In this document: positions 9,739-18,894 of the stretch, in pieces
How the letters are laid out: each line of letters opens with the position of its first letter
How positions within the stretch are numbered: the stretch's first letter is position 1
From: Halopseudomonas phragmitis
GTDB taxonomy: Bacteria > Pseudomonadota > Gammaproteobacteria > Pseudomonadales > Pseudomonadaceae
Assembly: GCF_002056295.1 (NCBI RefSeq)
Contig: NZ_CP020100.1
Coordinates: 2,069,501 to 2,133,500 of the forward strand
Direction of reading: 5' to 3'
DNA: 64,000 bases
Translations under genes and position numbers: made by a program
The notes under the pieces: model-generated
Told to the model about the DNA's origin: nothing
Seen by the model: the letters and a program-made list of their open reading frames with translations, nothing else
Database searches by the model: none

Positions 9739-10863
9739 TTACTCAGTCAGTGCGGTCTTGGTGGCATCTGCGTGCCATTTGTAGACCACGAAATTGAAGT
9801 CTTTCAGGTCACCCTTTTCATCGAAGGCAAGGGTGCCGGTCGGGGTGTCGAAGCTGTTGGCGCGCAAGGCAGCGGCAACTGCCTCGGTGTCTGTGCTGCC
9901 GGCCAGCTTGATGCCATCGGCGATCACCTGAACAGCGGCATAGGCCGGAAATACGAACGGCCCTGAGGGGTCTTCGTTTTTGGCCTTGAAGGCTTCGACC
10001 AGATGAGCATTTTTCGGGTCTTCGTCAAAGGCCTTGGGCAGAGTGACCAGCAGACCTTCGGAAGCCTGGCCTGCAATCGCGGAAATGTCGCTGTTACCCA
10101 CGCCTTCCGGACCCATGAAGCCAACGTTCAAGCCCTGTTCGGCCGACTGGCGCAGCAGCAGCCCCAGTTCCGGGTGGTAGCCACCGTAGTAGACGAAATC
10201 AACACCAGCCTGGCGCAGCTTGGCAATCAGGGCAGAGAAGTCCTTGTCGCCGGCGGTCACGCCTTCGAAGACTGGCACTTCAATGCTGTTTTCGCGCAGC
10301 ACATCACGCACGGCGGTAGCGATACCTTCACCGTATTGCTGCTTGTCGTGGATCACTGCGACCTTGCTTGGCTTAATATGTTCAACGATGTACTGACCTG
10401 CAGTCGGGCCTTGCAGGCTGTCCAGGCCGATGGTGCGGAATACCAGCTCATAGCCGCGTGCGGTGATATCCGGGCTGGTTGAGGCGGCGGTGATCATCAG
10501 CACGCCTTCTTCTTCATATACATCGGAAGCTGGTTGAGTTGAGCTGGAGCAGAGATGGCCTACCACGAATTGAATGCCATCGTTGACAATCCGGTTGGCG
10601 ACTGCAACCGCCTGCTTGGGATCGCAAGCATCATCGAATACCACACCCTCAAGCTGGCTACCATTGACGCCGCCAGCGGCGTTGATCTGCTCAATGGCCA
10701 TCTTGGCGCCGATGAACTGCATGTCACCGTACTGCGCTACTGGACCGGTAACCGGACCGGCCAAGGCGATCTTGATGGTGTCGGCCAGGGCAAAGCTACT
10801 GACGCTGGCCAGAGCGGTGGCGGCGATGAATTGGGATAGTGCTTTGCGATGCATTTTCTTCAT
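9739..10863 (-). CDS. braC: Branched-chain amino acid ABC transporter substrate-binding protein
   Basis: Periplasmic Leu/Ile/Val binding protein of 374 aa. The signal peptide is about 27 residues (cleavage after SSFALA); the mature protein opens with DTIKIALAGPVTGPVAQYGD, the standard LivJ/BraC N-terminus. GHLCSSSTQPASDVYEEEG lines the ligand site. It is first in the braC-livHMGF cluster, so it names the system as a branched-chain amino acid importer; relaxed specificity is possible. The 250-base divergent region upstream must hold its promoter. Confidence 0.93.
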   Translation of the reverse strand: MKKMHRKALSQFIAATALASVSSFALADTIKIALAGPVTGPVAQYGDMQFIGAKMAIEQINAAGGVNGSQLEGVVFDDACDPKQAVAVANRIVNDGIQFVVGHLCSSSTQPASDVYEEEGVLMITAASTSPDITARGYELVFRTIGLDSLQGPTAGQYIVEHIKPSKVAVIHDKQQYGEGIATAVRDVLRENSIEVPVFEGVTAGDKDFSALIAKLRQAGVDFVYYGGYHPELGLLLRQSAEQGLNVGFMGPEGVGNSDISAIAGQASEGLLVTLPKAFDEDPKNAHLVEAFKAKNEDPSGPFVFPAYAAVQVIADGIKLAGSTDTEAVAAALRANSFDTPTGTLAFDEKGDLKDFNFVVYKWHADATKTALTE

Positions 10864-11042
10864 GTTATCTGCTCACTTGTTGTTGTCCGACAAATGAAAG
10901 TGCCGAGGGTTGGCGGCTCGGGACCTTCTCCGGGAACTGTACCGGAGCAGTTTAGCAATGGGATATAAGACAGGGAATCGAGCTGTTTCAATTTGCTGAC
11001 AGATGTCCTTAAAGTGCAACAAAATTACCTATTAGTGACAAA

Positions 11043-11056
11043 TGACCGATTGGTCA
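11043..11056. promoter_or_regulatory. Palindrome upstream of DUF2288 gene and braC
   Basis: Perfect inverted repeat TGACC-GATT-GGTCA inside the divergent braC/DUF2288 spacer (10864-11117), about 60 bases before the DUF2288 ATG. The size and symmetry fit an operator, but no regulator is identified and chance is not excluded. Nothing else firm is seen in this spacer. Confidence 0.3.
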
Positions 11057-11117
11057 GGCTTTTTCCGGGTGCTACCCTACGCGTTTTCAGAGCCCTTCAG
11101 CCCCCGGGAGCCCGTCG

Positions 11118-11417
11118 ATGACCAGCCCAAGTGAAACTTACGCCGCCATTTTAGGCTCGACCGGTCGGATCGACTGGAAAACCCTGGAACCGCATTTTGC
11201 CCGAGGAGAAGTCCTGGTGGTGGGGGCTGCGCTGGATTTGGTAGCGGTAGCCCAGGCGCTGACGGCCGATGATGCCGACACGGTCAAGGGCTGGATGGAT
11301 GCTGGGCAGTTCGGCCCGATCAGCAATGAACAGGCCATTGACTGGAGCGAGCGCCACCCCGACAACCTATGGGCCGTGGTTATCCGGCCCTGGGTACTGG
11401 TACAGGAGCGGGCCTGA
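11118..11417 (+). CDS. DUF2288 family protein
   Basis: Small soluble protein of 99 aa, no signal or membrane segment. The pattern ILGSTGRIDWKTLEPHFARG, then ALDLVAVAQALTADDADTVK, and the ending LWAVVIRPWVLVQER match my memory of the DUF2288 family, conserved in many gammaproteobacteria with no known function. It stands alone between braC and the phn-type transporter; a dispersed repeat follows it. Confidence 0.75.
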   Translation: MTSPSETYAAILGSTGRIDWKTLEPHFARGEVLVVGAALDLVAVAQALTADDADTVKGWMDAGQFGPISNEQAIDWSERHPDNLWAVVIRPWVLVQERA

Positions 11418-11446
11418 GTCACAGACTGGCAGAGACGCCGTGCTTC

Positions 11447-11480
11447 GTCATTGCGAGTCGCGCAGCGGTGCGGCAATCCA
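11447..11480. repeat. Dispersed GTCATTGCGAG...GGCAATCCA repeat, copy 1
   Basis: About 34 bases starting GTCATTGCGAG and ending GGCAATCCA. The same ends recur near 14.9, 18.7, 28.1 and 53.4 kb, always between genes, in either orientation and often as head-to-head pairs. This is a REP-like extragenic family. Confidence 0.7.
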
Positions 11481-11498
11481 TCCATAAAGAGCGTCAGG

Positions 11499-12260
11499 TC
11501 ATAGGCGCCGGCGAAGCCAGGCGCTGAGTGCATCAACCAGCAGCACCATCAGCAGCATTGCCAGAATTACGGTCATCGCCCGCGGTTGCTGGAACAGGCT
11601 GAGGGTCACATAGAGCATCTGGCCCAAACCGCCGGCACCGACGAATCCCAGCACCGCTGCCATTCGGATATTGTTTTCCCAGCGATACAGGGTATAGGCC
11701 AGCCACTGCGGCAATACGCCTGGCAGGGTGCCGTAGAAAAACGCCGCCACGGTACCGGCTCCGGCTTCACGCAGGGCGTTGGCCGGTTCGGCTGGGGTGT
11801 TTTCCAGCGCCTCGGCAAACAGTCGGCCAAGCACGCCAGCGGTGTGCAGGGCAATGGCCAGGGTGCCGGCAAAGGGCCCGAGACCGGCGGCCAGTACCAT
11901 CAGCGCAGCCCACACCAGTTCAGGTACTGAGCGCAGGGCATTGAGCAGCAACCGGGCCGCTGCCTTGGCCAGCCGACCTAGCCGACCGGCCGCGAGCAGG
12001 CTGAGGCCGGCGCCCAGTAGAGCTGCCAGCAGAGTACCGATGGCCGAAATAGCCAGTGTTTCCAGGGCGCCACGACTGATCTGTCTGAGCCAGCTGGCGG
12101 AGCTGTCGGGCGGGAAGAAAGACAGTGCATAGGCCTGCATCTGCTGTGGGCTGTCGCCGCGCAGCAGGCCTCTCAGGTCCATATCCAGATACCAGAACGA
12201 GGCGATCACCGCTGCGCCAATCAGCAGCAGCCAGCCTATGGCTTCCCCGCGTCGGCTCAT
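11499..12260 (-). CDS. PhnE-like ABC transporter permease (second permease)
   Basis: Inner-membrane permease of 253 aa, last gene of the phnD-C-E-E cluster. I place the start at the ATG at 12260, which overlaps the previous stop (ATGA); the frame stays open upstream to 12569 but that part is antisense-like. [24 protein letters not shown] and the coupling loop GTVAAFFYGTLPGVLPQWLAYTL are typical of PhnE. Two different permeases suggest a heterodimeric channel. Confidence 0.85.
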   Translation of the reverse strand: MSRRGEAIGWLLLIGAAVIASFWYLDMDLRGLLRGDSPQQMQAYALSFFPPDSSASWLRQISRGALETLAISAIGTLLAALLGAGLSLLAAGRLGRLAKAAARLLLNALRSVPELVWAALMVLAAGLGPFAGTLAIALHTAGVLGRLFAEALENTPAEPANALREAGAGTVAAFFYGTLPGVLPQWLAYTLYRWENNIRMAAVLGFVGAGGLGQMLYVTLSLFQQPRAMTVILAMLLMVLLVDALSAWLRRRL

Positions 12261-13099
12261 GCCAGCCTCCGGCGTAGCAGGGTGCTGAGCTGGTCGGCCA
12301 GTAGCACCAGCAGCAGGAAGGTCAGCAGAATGCTGACCACTTCGCCGCCGGCGAACATTCGGATCGACAGGTCGATCATCTGGCCCAGTCCACCGGCTCC
12401 GACAAAGCCCATGATGACTGAGGCACGTACCGCACATTCCCAGCGGTACAGAGTGTAGGAGGTCAGCTCCTGGGCGGCAGCCGGCAGGATGCCGTAGCAG
12501 AATGCCGCGAGGCGACCACTGCCGGCCTGCAACAAGGCTTGGGCTGGACGCTGGTCGACCGACTCGCAAATTTCCGCATAGACCTTACCGAGCATACCGC
12601 TATAGGTGATGGCGATAGCCAACACGCCAGCCGTTGGTCCAAGACCGACAGCGCGAACAAACAGCAAGGCCCAGACGATTTCCGGCACGCTGCGCAGGAT
12701 GATCAGCAGCAGTCGTACCGGGTAGCGAATCAGGCCACTGCGCAGTGCCGGCTTGCCATGCAGTAAGGCGGAGATCGACAGCGCTTGGGTGGCGATCAGC
12801 CCCAGCGGGATGGCCAGCAGCAGGGCCAGGACCAGGCCGGCGGTGGCCATTGCCAAGGTCTCTAGCGTGGCCTTGCCGAGCAGGGCGAGAAACTCTGGGG
12901 AGGTGTCCGGCGGCCAGAAGCCGGCAAGAAAACGGCCGAAGGTATCCAGGTTGCGCGAGTCCAGCAGGCTAGCGGGATTGAATTCGGTCAGCACCAGCCC
13001 CGGCCATAACAGAATCAGGACGCCCAGGGTCACCAGTGCCCGTGGCAGGGCGGCAGGATCGCGCCAATACTGCGCCTGTGCGCCTGGTTTCAGAAACAT
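12257..13099 (-). CDS. PhnE-like ABC transporter permease (first permease)
   Basis: Inner-membrane permease of 280 aa with five to six helices. The motif [21 protein letters not shown] is the ATPase-coupling loop, and [17 protein letters not shown] is the family C-terminal signature. It overlaps the ATPase gene by 10 bases and the second permease gene by 4. Phosphonate, phosphite and related oxyanion importers use this permease type; the substrate is not decided by sequence. Confidence 0.85.
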   Translation of the reverse strand: MFLKPGAQAQYWRDPAALPRALVTLGVLILLWPGLVLTEFNPASLLDSRNLDTFGRFLAGFWPPDTSPEFLALLGKATLETLAMATAGLVLALLLAIPLGLIATQALSISALLHGKPALRSGLIRYPVRLLLIILRSVPEIVWALLFVRAVGLGPTAGVLAIAITYSGMLGKVYAEICESVDQRPAQALLQAGSGRLAAFCYGILPAAAQELTSYTLYRWECAVRASVIMGFVGAGGLGQMIDLSIRMFAGGEVVSILLTFLLLVLLADQLSTLLRRRLA

Positions 13100-13902
13100 C
13101 GCGGGATATTGACGGCGTCGACGGCGCTGGGAGAGGGGGGCGGTGACTCACCACTATCCAGGCTGGCGTTGACATAGAGTTGTTCAAGATCGCGCTGGCT
13201 GACGTCACTGGCGGGCTTGTCGAACAGCAACCGGCCTTCACGCAGGCCAATGACCCGAGGGAAATGACGCAGGGCCAGGTCAACCGCATGCAGGCTGGCA
13301 ATCAGGCTCACGCCGCGCTCGTTGGCCAGTCGGTTGAGCAGCCCCAACGTGTGATCAGCCAGCACAGGGTCCATGGCCGAAACCGGCTCGTCGGCCAGCA
13401 GCAGGTCGGCGCCCTGGTATAGCACCCGGGCGATGCCGACGCGCTGTAGTTGACCGCCAGAGAGCTGATCGCAACGCATAAACAGCTTGTCGGCCAGATC
13501 CAGTGGGGCCAGCGCTGCGTGGGCACCGGCAATATCCAGGGGATAACACAGTGACAACAGCGCCTTGCCCAGCGACCAGTGGCCGAGACGTCCGGCCAGC
13601 ACGGCTGTCACCACGCGCTGGCGCGGTGGTAGCGGCGGGCTTTGATGGATCAGCCCGATGCGCCGACGCAGATGTCGCAGTGCCTGGCCACGCAGACGGG
13701 CCGGCTGGCTACCGAGTAGCTGGAGTTCGCCCGTGCTGGGCAGCAGACTGGTGCCCAGCAAACGCAGCAGGCTGGTTTTGCCAGCCCCGGAAGAGCCGAT
13801 GATGGCGACCCGCTCGCCGGCCTCAATCTGCAGATTGACCCCCTGCAACGCAGCGAAGCCATTGGCGTGGGTCAGCCCCACGCCATCAAGCCTGATGCTC
13901 AC
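13090..13902 (-). CDS. PhnC-like ABC transporter ATP-binding protein
   Basis: Cytoplasmic ATPase, 270 aa. Walker [10 protein letters not shown] is at residues 36-44, the signature is [15 protein letters not shown], and [13 protein letters not shown] is Walker B. The protein begins at a GTG that overlaps the phnD-like stop (GTGA); no ATG is available nearby. The C-terminal part after residue about 245 is a short poorly conserved tail overlapping the permease start. PhnC-type family; substrate set by the binding protein. Confidence 0.87.
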   Translation of the reverse strand: MSIRLDGVGLTHANGFAALQGVNLQIEAGERVAIIGSSGAGKTSLLRLLGTSLLPSTGELQLLGSQPARLRGQALRHLRRRIGLIHQSPPLPPRQRVVTAVLAGRLGHWSLGKALLSLCYPLDIAGAHAALAPLDLADKLFMRCDQLSGGQLQRVGIARVLYQGADLLLADEPVSAMDPVLADHTLGLLNRLANERGVSLIASLHAVDLALRHFPRVIGLREGRLLFDKPASDVSQRDLEQLYVNASLDSGESPPPSPSAVDAVNIPRCF

Positions 13903-14762
13903 TGCAACAAGCCGGCAGCTCGGGCGGCTTGCTCGATACCTTCGTAGTTCTCCGGCCGAGTTTCGATGAAGCGGCTGGCACGCTGCAGGTCGAGAATGGC
14001 CTTGTGCTCAGGATTGGCCGGGTCGAGCTTGAGGAACGCGGCCTTGATCCGTTCGACCAGTGCTGGGTCGAGATCGCCGCGCACGGTCCAGTTGTAGTCG
14101 AAATAGGTCGGGGTAACCTGATAAACGCGTACCTTGCTGGTGTCGACCTTGCCTTCGTCAGCCAGTTTTTCCCAGACCGAGGCATTCAGGACGCCGGCAT
14201 CGACCCGGCCGGATTCGACCCAGGCGACAGTCGCATCATGGGCACCGGAGAAGCCGATGCGGCTGAAATGGCTATCTACCTCAATACCGTCCTGCTGCAT
14301 GAAATAACGCGGCATCAGGTGCCCGGAGGTGGACGATACCGAGCCGAAGGCAAAGCTCTTGCCGGCCAGGTCTGCATGGCTGTTGACCTTGGGGTCGGCG
14401 GTGATGAAGGTGCTGGTGAAGACCTCATCCTGCTCGCGTTGTACCAGCGGGATGGCATCACCGGTACGCAGGCGGGCCTGAACAAAGGTGAAACCGCCCA
14501 GCCAGGCCATGTCCAGGCGCTTGGCGCCGAGAGCCTCGACTACACCGGCGTAGTCGGAAACTGGCTGAAACTGCACGCTCAGGCCCAGTTCCTGTTCGAG
14601 ATATTCGCCCAGCGGCTTGAATTTGCGCAGCAGCTCGGTCGGAGCTTCGTCGGGAATGGCCGAGACGCGCAGCACGTCCTGGGCCTGCGCAGTGGAAAAC
14701 AGGGTGGCAACGGACAGGCATGCGCCGGCCAGCACGGCCAGCGGTCGTTTGATCATCGACAT
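13899..14762 (-). CDS. PhnD-type oxyanion-binding protein, putative selenate importer
   Basis: Periplasmic binding protein, 287 aa, signal peptide ending about residue 27 (STAQA). The start at 14762 is backed by GGAG eight bases upstream. The mature sequence [20 protein letters not shown], with [14 protein letters not shown] and [15 protein letters not shown], matches my memory of the PhnD-superfamily clade labelled putative selenate ABC transporter binding protein. The label rests on co-occurrence with selenium genes, not on transport data. No phosphonate lyase or phosphite genes are near. It heads the phnD-C-E-E operon. Confidence 0.75.
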   Translation of the reverse strand: MSMIKRPLAVLAGACLSVATLFSTAQAQDVLRVSAIPDEAPTELLRKFKPLGEYLEQELGLSVQFQPVSDYAGVVEALGAKRLDMAWLGGFTFVQARLRTGDAIPLVQREQDEVFTSTFITADPKVNSHADLAGKSFAFGSVSSTSGHLMPRYFMQQDGIEVDSHFSRIGFSGAHDATVAWVESGRVDAGVLNASVWEKLADEGKVDTSKVRVYQVTPTYFDYNWTVRGDLDPALVERIKAAFLKLDPANPEHKAILDLQRASRFIETRPENYEGIEQAARAAGLLQ

Positions 14763-15074
14763 GTGGTTTCTCCGGTTCAATAGCGGATGACTCCGGGCCG
14801 GGTGTCGAGACCGGCCAGGGCGTGGCGCAAGTTTAGAGCAATCGACTGGCGGAGCAAGCGGGAAATGCTTGGCGCGGCAGGCTCCGAGCCTTCGATAAGG
14901 CATCTTCTGCCAATGCGAGGAGCGCAGCGACGCGGCAATCCACAGGCCGCATGGATCACCACGCGGCTGCGCCGCTCGTGATGACGGGGCTGGCGGTCTG
15001 GGCGATGCAGGCTTTCTTGCCGCCAAACAGACGGTTAGGATTGTCATTCTTTTTTAGCGTTCAGGAGCCACCTG
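14763..15074. other. Divergent spacer with paired dispersed repeat, copy 2
   Basis: 312 bases between the phnD-like gene and the isomerase gene. Bases 14908-14989 hold two head-to-head copies of the dispersed repeat: CAATGCGAGG...GGCAATCCA and TGGATCACCACG...CGTGATGACGG. Both flanking promoters must lie here, but I see no convincing consensus. The right edge carries the CAGGAG ribosome site of the isomerase gene. Confidence 0.6.
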
Positions 15075-15854
15075 ATGCCTTGGCCGATAGCTGCCAACCT
15101 GTCGATGCTGTTTACCGAAGTGCCGTTGACCGAGCGTATCGAAGCAGCGGCCAGCGCAGGCTTTGACGGCGTGGAAATCCAGTTCCCATATGAACTGCCA
15201 GCGCAAGAGCTCAAATCCCGGCTGGAGTCGGCCAGGATGCCGCTGGTACTGATCAACCTGCCGGCGGCCGACTTGTTGCAAGGCGGTCCGGGACTGGCAG
15301 CGGCGCCGGGCCGAGCTGCCGAGTTCGAGCAGGCGCTGGAACAAGGGCTGGCTTATGCCGCGCAGGTCAGGCCACAGCGAATCAATGTCCTGCCTGGGCG
15401 GCTGGTCGAAGGGCTGAGTCGTGAGGCGGCTCTGGAAACCCTGGCCGAACGTTTGCAACGCGCTGCCCAAGCTTTTGCCACGATTGGGGTAGGGGTGACC
15501 TGTGAGGCAATCAACCGACACGACATGCCGGGTTTTGTGCTGTCTACTTCGGCTGAACTGCTGGCCATGCTGGAGCGGGTAGGGCATGCCAATCTGTCAG
15601 CGCAACTGGATCTGTACCACATGGCCCGGATGGACGAAGTGCCTGCGGACAGTATCGAGCGATTGGCCGGACGGATTGGTCATGTGCAGTTTGCTGATAG
15701 CCCGGGGCGGGCTGAGCCGGGCACTGGCGTGCTGGATTTTGCTGGCGCTTTGGCCGCTTTGGAGCGAGCTGGTTATCAAGGCTGGCTTGCTGCCGAATAT
15801 CGCCCAGCCAGCAGCACAGCGGCCAGTCTGGACTGGCTGGCGCGGTGGCAATAG
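15075..15854 (+). CDS. hyi: Hydroxypyruvate isomerase family protein
   Basis: TIM-barrel sugar isomerase of the AP-endonuclease-2 superfamily, 259 aa. The opening MPWPIAANLSMLFTEVPL and FDGVEIQFPYE, with GVTCEAINRHDMPGF, QLDLYHMAR, HVQFADSPGRAEPGTG and LAAEYRP, give the metal-binding Glu/Asp/His/Glu set of Hyi and the related 2-oxo-tetronate isomerase OtnI. Usual partners (glyoxylate carboligase, tartronate semialdehyde reductase, OtnC/K) are absent here, so the true substrate is open. Ribosome site CAGGAG precedes the ATG. Confidence 0.8.
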   Translation: MPWPIAANLSMLFTEVPLTERIEAAASAGFDGVEIQFPYELPAQELKSRLESARMPLVLINLPAADLLQGGPGLAAAPGRAAEFEQALEQGLAYAAQVRPQRINVLPGRLVEGLSREAALETLAERLQRAAQAFATIGVGVTCEAINRHDMPGFVLSTSAELLAMLERVGHANLSAQLDLYHMARMDEVPADSIERLAGRIGHVQFADSPGRAEPGTGVLDFAGALAALERAGYQGWLAAEYRPASSTAASLDWLARWQ

Positions 15855-15909
15855 CACTGGAGTGTTTTCACATCAGCGTCATCACGAGTGGCGCAGACAC
15901 ATTCTTCAG

Positions 15910-16350
15910 TCAGAGTCCTGGTCCGCAGCGAATGATTCGAGCCCTGGTCAGACGTTCACCTTCTGGATTCAGTAGCCAGGCTGCGGGCTGCCAGCCCCTG
16001 CGTTCAGCGTAAATCTGATACTGCTGACCGGCCCGGAAGTCATCATGGCTCAGGCCGAGAATGCAGGTGCGCTCGCGACTTTCCAGGCGTCCACCGTTAC
16101 GCTGCCCGCCGCCGGGTACCTCGAACTGGAAGCGAACCTGCAGTTCGTGCGAGCCAGGCGGCAGGTCGGGAAATCTCAGACTACGCACCAACTCGCCATT
16201 GAGGCGGTAAGCGCGCAACTGCTCGAGCGGCATCGAGGTGCGCTGTTCGATCCTGACCTGCTGGCTGTCCAGCGGTGGGGTCGGCTGCTGGGCGCAAGCC
16301 GACAAGGTGCAGCAGAAAAGGCCCATGGCTGCGGCCTTGAGAGGAAACAT
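15910..16350 (-). CDS. Small putative lipoprotein, partner of the Cache fusion gene
   Basis: 146-residue protein with lipobox LSAC near residue 19 and a mature beta-rich domain (LRAYRLNGELVRSLRFPDLP, GSHELQVRFQFEV) ending CGPGL. Its ATG shares one base with the upstream stop (TAATG), so it is translationally coupled to the binding-protein/Cache gene. I do not recognise a named family. The LPPGSHELQVRFQFE stretch resembles PEGA-like surface-layer carbohydrate modules, a weak suggestion only. Confidence 0.6.
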   Translation of the reverse strand: MFPLKAAAMGLFCCTLSACAQQPTPPLDSQQVRIEQRTSMPLEQLRAYRLNGELVRSLRFPDLPPGSHELQVRFQFEVPGGGQRNGGRLESRERTCILGLSHDDFRAGQQYQIYAERRGWQPAAWLLNPEGERLTRARIIRCGPGL

Positions 16351-17594
16351 TACAACTCTCCACTGATTCCGTTCATGCGTAGGGCCAACTCGATATCCAG
16401 ACCAATGACCAGAACACCAACCACCTTGCCGCTTATGGGGTCGATGATCTGGCTGCTGACGTGTACCTGAAAACCCTGTGTTGACTGATCATACTCCAAT
16501 GGCCCCATGAACGGGGTGGTGTTACTGGCGAAAAATGACTCGGTGAACTTGGCTTCGTCACCTTGCCAGTAATCTGTGGTGATCTCGCTGACAGCGACAT
16601 TCAGGCCCAGATAATCAGTCACCATGACCTCGGTAATCAGGCCATTGTGGCGAATCTGTTGATCAGTCAGCCAGTGTGACAGTGGGTGAGCCAGTACGCT
16701 ATTGATCAGTGGACGCTCATGCTGGCTGGTCTCCGCGATCCACTGCTGATCGAGCTGAATGATACGGGTGACGTCCAGTTGCTGGTGGCGGCGGTTCTGT
16801 TCCAGCACCGCCTCAATAATTTCGGGCTTGCCGGGCCAGTCGGCGAACAATTGTTGATGCAGTACCTGGATGCGTTCACGCTCCTCCGCGGTGAGGGTAG
16901 CCATTTCCGGAATGCAGTGGAAAACCTCGTCGTTGAAGCGGCTTAAAAAGCTCGGGTGACGATGCAGAAAGTCATCGGCGAAGTACACCCCGAGATTGGT
17001 GTACTGCTGGAAGTGTTGATGTCGGGGGCGCAGTCCAAGCGGGAGCGGGGTTAGTTCAATACGCAGGGTGCGCTGATCGGCCAGGAAAGCGTCGATACGC
17101 CCACGTTCAAGCAACTGTAACAATTGCCGGGTATTGCCGACCAGGGTGTTGACCTCGACTCCCTGCTTCTCCAGCCAAGCCACCTGATTACTGCCGCGGA
17201 TGCCGCCAATCTTTAACTGAGGGTCGCTCGTTCGGCGAGGCTCGAGAGGGTGCTCGGGGTTGTTGCTGTACCAATACCATTTCTCCAGTGCCAGAGGTGC
17301 CGAGAGTTGGGCAAATTCGTTGGCCCGGCGGGTGCGGGTGGCGGAGAAAAAACCGTCAGCTCGCCCCTGACTGACCTCATGAATCGCACGCTCCCAGGGC
17401 AGCACTCGAATTTCGTAAGGCTGGGCCAGCGCCTTGAAGATACAACTCAGGGCCGTAACAGAACTACCGCCCAACTGGTCACCTTCCTTTACCTGGTAAG
17501 GTGGAAATATATCGGTATTGAGTCTGACAGGATCAGAGGCAGCAGCCAGGCTGGCGCAACCACACAGCATGAGGATGCTGGCAAGGCGAAACAT
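16350..17594 (-). CDS. Periplasmic solute-binding (family 3)/Cache fusion protein
   Basis: 414-residue exported protein with two sensory modules and no membrane anchor after the signal peptide. Residues about 20-240 are a family-3 solute-binding fold (PVRLNTDIFPPYQVKEGDQL, PWERAIHEVSQGRADGFFSA). Residues about 285-410 resemble a PDC/Cache sensor (ITEVMVTDYLGLNVAVSEIT, DYWQGDEAKF, KVVGVLVIGLDIE). No kinase, cyclase or chemoreceptor domain follows, so it is probably a periplasmic ligand sensor acting through another protein. It is coupled to the lipoprotein gene. Confidence 0.72.
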   Translation of the reverse strand: MFRLASILMLCGCASLAAASDPVRLNTDIFPPYQVKEGDQLGGSSVTALSCIFKALAQPYEIRVLPWERAIHEVSQGRADGFFSATRTRRANEFAQLSAPLALEKWYWYSNNPEHPLEPRRTSDPQLKIGGIRGSNQVAWLEKQGVEVNTLVGNTRQLLQLLERGRIDAFLADQRTLRIELTPLPLGLRPRHQHFQQYTNLGVYFADDFLHRHPSFLSRFNDEVFHCIPEMATLTAEERERIQVLHQQLFADWPGKPEIIEAVLEQNRRHQQLDVTRIIQLDQQWIAETSQHERPLINSVLAHPLSHWLTDQQIRHNGLITEVMVTDYLGLNVAVSEITTDYWQGDEAKFTESFFASNTTPFMGPLEYDQSTQGFQVHVSSQIIDPISGKVVGVLVIGLDIELALRMNGISGEL

Positions 17595-17734
17595 GTTGGG
17601 CGTCCTTTCGGGTGTATGGAGTCACTATAGAATCGCTTGGCCTGCTGCGCCGCTCGACCATAAGCTCTGTTACTAAATCGCGATCACGGTCACGCATAGC
17701 GCTGGTTCTGACCATCCTGGACAGGCATCCTATT

Positions 17735-17750
17735 CATCATATTTATGATG
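17735..17750. promoter_or_regulatory. Short palindrome upstream of SDR gene
   Basis: CATCAT-ATTT-ATGATG inverted repeat 46 bases before the SDR start, in an AT-rich stretch unlike the surroundings. It may be an operator or part of a promoter region. No regulator gene adjoins. Confidence 0.3.
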
Positions 17751-17795
17751 ATGTGTGGAATATATCAACTTCACGAGTTTTGAGGAGATAGGCCG

Positions 17796-18644
17796 ATGAA
17801 AGATTTTCAGGGCAAGGTGGCGGCGATTACCGGTGGTGGCAGTGGTCTGGGGCGTGAACTGGCACTGTGCTGCGCCGCCCGGGGCATGAAGTTGGTGCTG
17901 GGTGATGTGGATGAGAAGGGTATGGTGGAAACCCAGCGCTTGGTCGAGGCCGCTCATCCGGGTACCGAAACCACAACCATGCGCCTGGATGTCTCCAGTC
18001 TGGATCAGGTTCAGGCTTTTGCCGATCTGTGCAAGAGCAGCTTCGGCGGAGTTCACCTGGTGTTCAATAACGCTGGTGTCAGCGTCGGTGGCCCGGTGTG
18101 GGAAAACACAGTGGCTGACTGGGACTGGGTCATGGGCGTTAACCTGTATGGCGTGGTCTGGGGTGTCAAGGTGTTTACACCGCTGCTGATCGCGCAGGGC
18201 GAAGGGCATATCATCAATACCGCATCGGCTGCCGGTTGGCTCAATGGGCCGAGCATGGCTATCTACAACGTTACCAAGCACTCGGTGGTCGCGTTGTCGG
18301 AAACTCTGGCGCTGGACCTGCGTGATGTCGGTGCCAATGTTGGCGTGACCTGCCTGTGCCCGGCTTTCTTCCCCACCGGCATCTCTGACTCGGCCCGCAA
18401 TCGTCCGGCCGACAAGGCTGAAACCATTACGCCGAGCGACGTCATGCTCAAGCGTGCCGAGCTGACCAAAGCCGCCGTGGCCAAGGGCAAGATTCAGGCT
18501 GCCGATATCGCTGAAATGACCCTCAGGGCGGTGGAGAATGATCAGTTCTACGTCTTCCCGCATCGCAAGATCAAGGAGCTGATCAAGCTGCGTGCTGCTG
18601 CGGCAGAGCGTGAGCAGGTTGTGTTCGATTCGCTCAACCCCTGA
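17796..18644 (+). CDS. SDR family oxidoreductase
   Basis: Classical short-chain dehydrogenase, 282 aa. NAD(P)-binding TGGGSGLG is at residues 12-19, NNAG at 91-94, catalytic Ser144 in NTASAAG, and Tyr157/Lys161 in YNVTK. Acidic residues after beta-2 (GDVDE) favour NAD over NADP. The C-terminal extension RKIKELIKLRAAAAEREQ is typical of SDRs annotated as broad-range alcohol or steroid dehydrogenases in pseudomonads. GAGG precedes the ATG. Substrate unknown. Confidence 0.82.
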   Translation: MKDFQGKVAAITGGGSGLGRELALCCAARGMKLVLGDVDEKGMVETQRLVEAAHPGTETTTMRLDVSSLDQVQAFADLCKSSFGGVHLVFNNAGVSVGGPVWENTVADWDWVMGVNLYGVVWGVKVFTPLLIAQGEGHIINTASAAGWLNGPSMAIYNVTKHSVVALSETLALDLRDVGANVGVTCLCPAFFPTGISDSARNRPADKAETITPSDVMLKRAELTKAAVAKGKIQAADIAEMTLRAVENDQFYVFPHRKIKELIKLRAAAAEREQVVFDSLNP

Positions 18645-18663
18645 GTAAAAAGCTCCCCCCGAC

Positions 18664-18846
18664 AGCTGGATCGCCACAGGTCTACGGCCTTCGCGATGAC
18701 GGGGGGAGCCAAGCCAGACATTCCCTGCGCCACCTCGTCATTGCCAGTCGCAGGGGGCGGCCATCCGCCGATGTGGCAATCCATCAGTGCCTGGGCCAGT
18801 ACACCCCCTGGATCGCCACAGGCCTACGGCCTTCGCGATGACGGGA
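18664..18846. repeat. Dispersed repeat cluster, copy 3 (three units)
   Basis: Three units of the extragenic family: TGGATCGCCACAGG...CGCGATGACGG (about 18668-18703), the reverse-type unit GTCATTGCCAGTCGC...GTGGCAATCCA (18737-18784), and again TGGATCGCCACAGG...GCGATGACGG (18811-18844). Units alternate in orientation, as in BIME-type elements. They fill most of the spacer between the SDR and phaG-like genes, which converge here. Confidence 0.75.
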
Positions 18847-18894
18847 GCGGGAGCCAAACTCAGGCGTTCCCCGTCCTCCACCTCGTCATTTTAT

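Noticed and set aside
11499-14762. Calling the phnDCEE cluster a phosphonate utilisation operon
   Set aside because: No C-P lyase, phosphonatase or phosphite oxidation gene is next to it, and the binding protein fits another clade.
15881-15900. Another dispersed repeat copy after the isomerase gene
   Set aside because: Only GTCATCACGAGTGGCGCAG is recognisable; too short and diverged to call.
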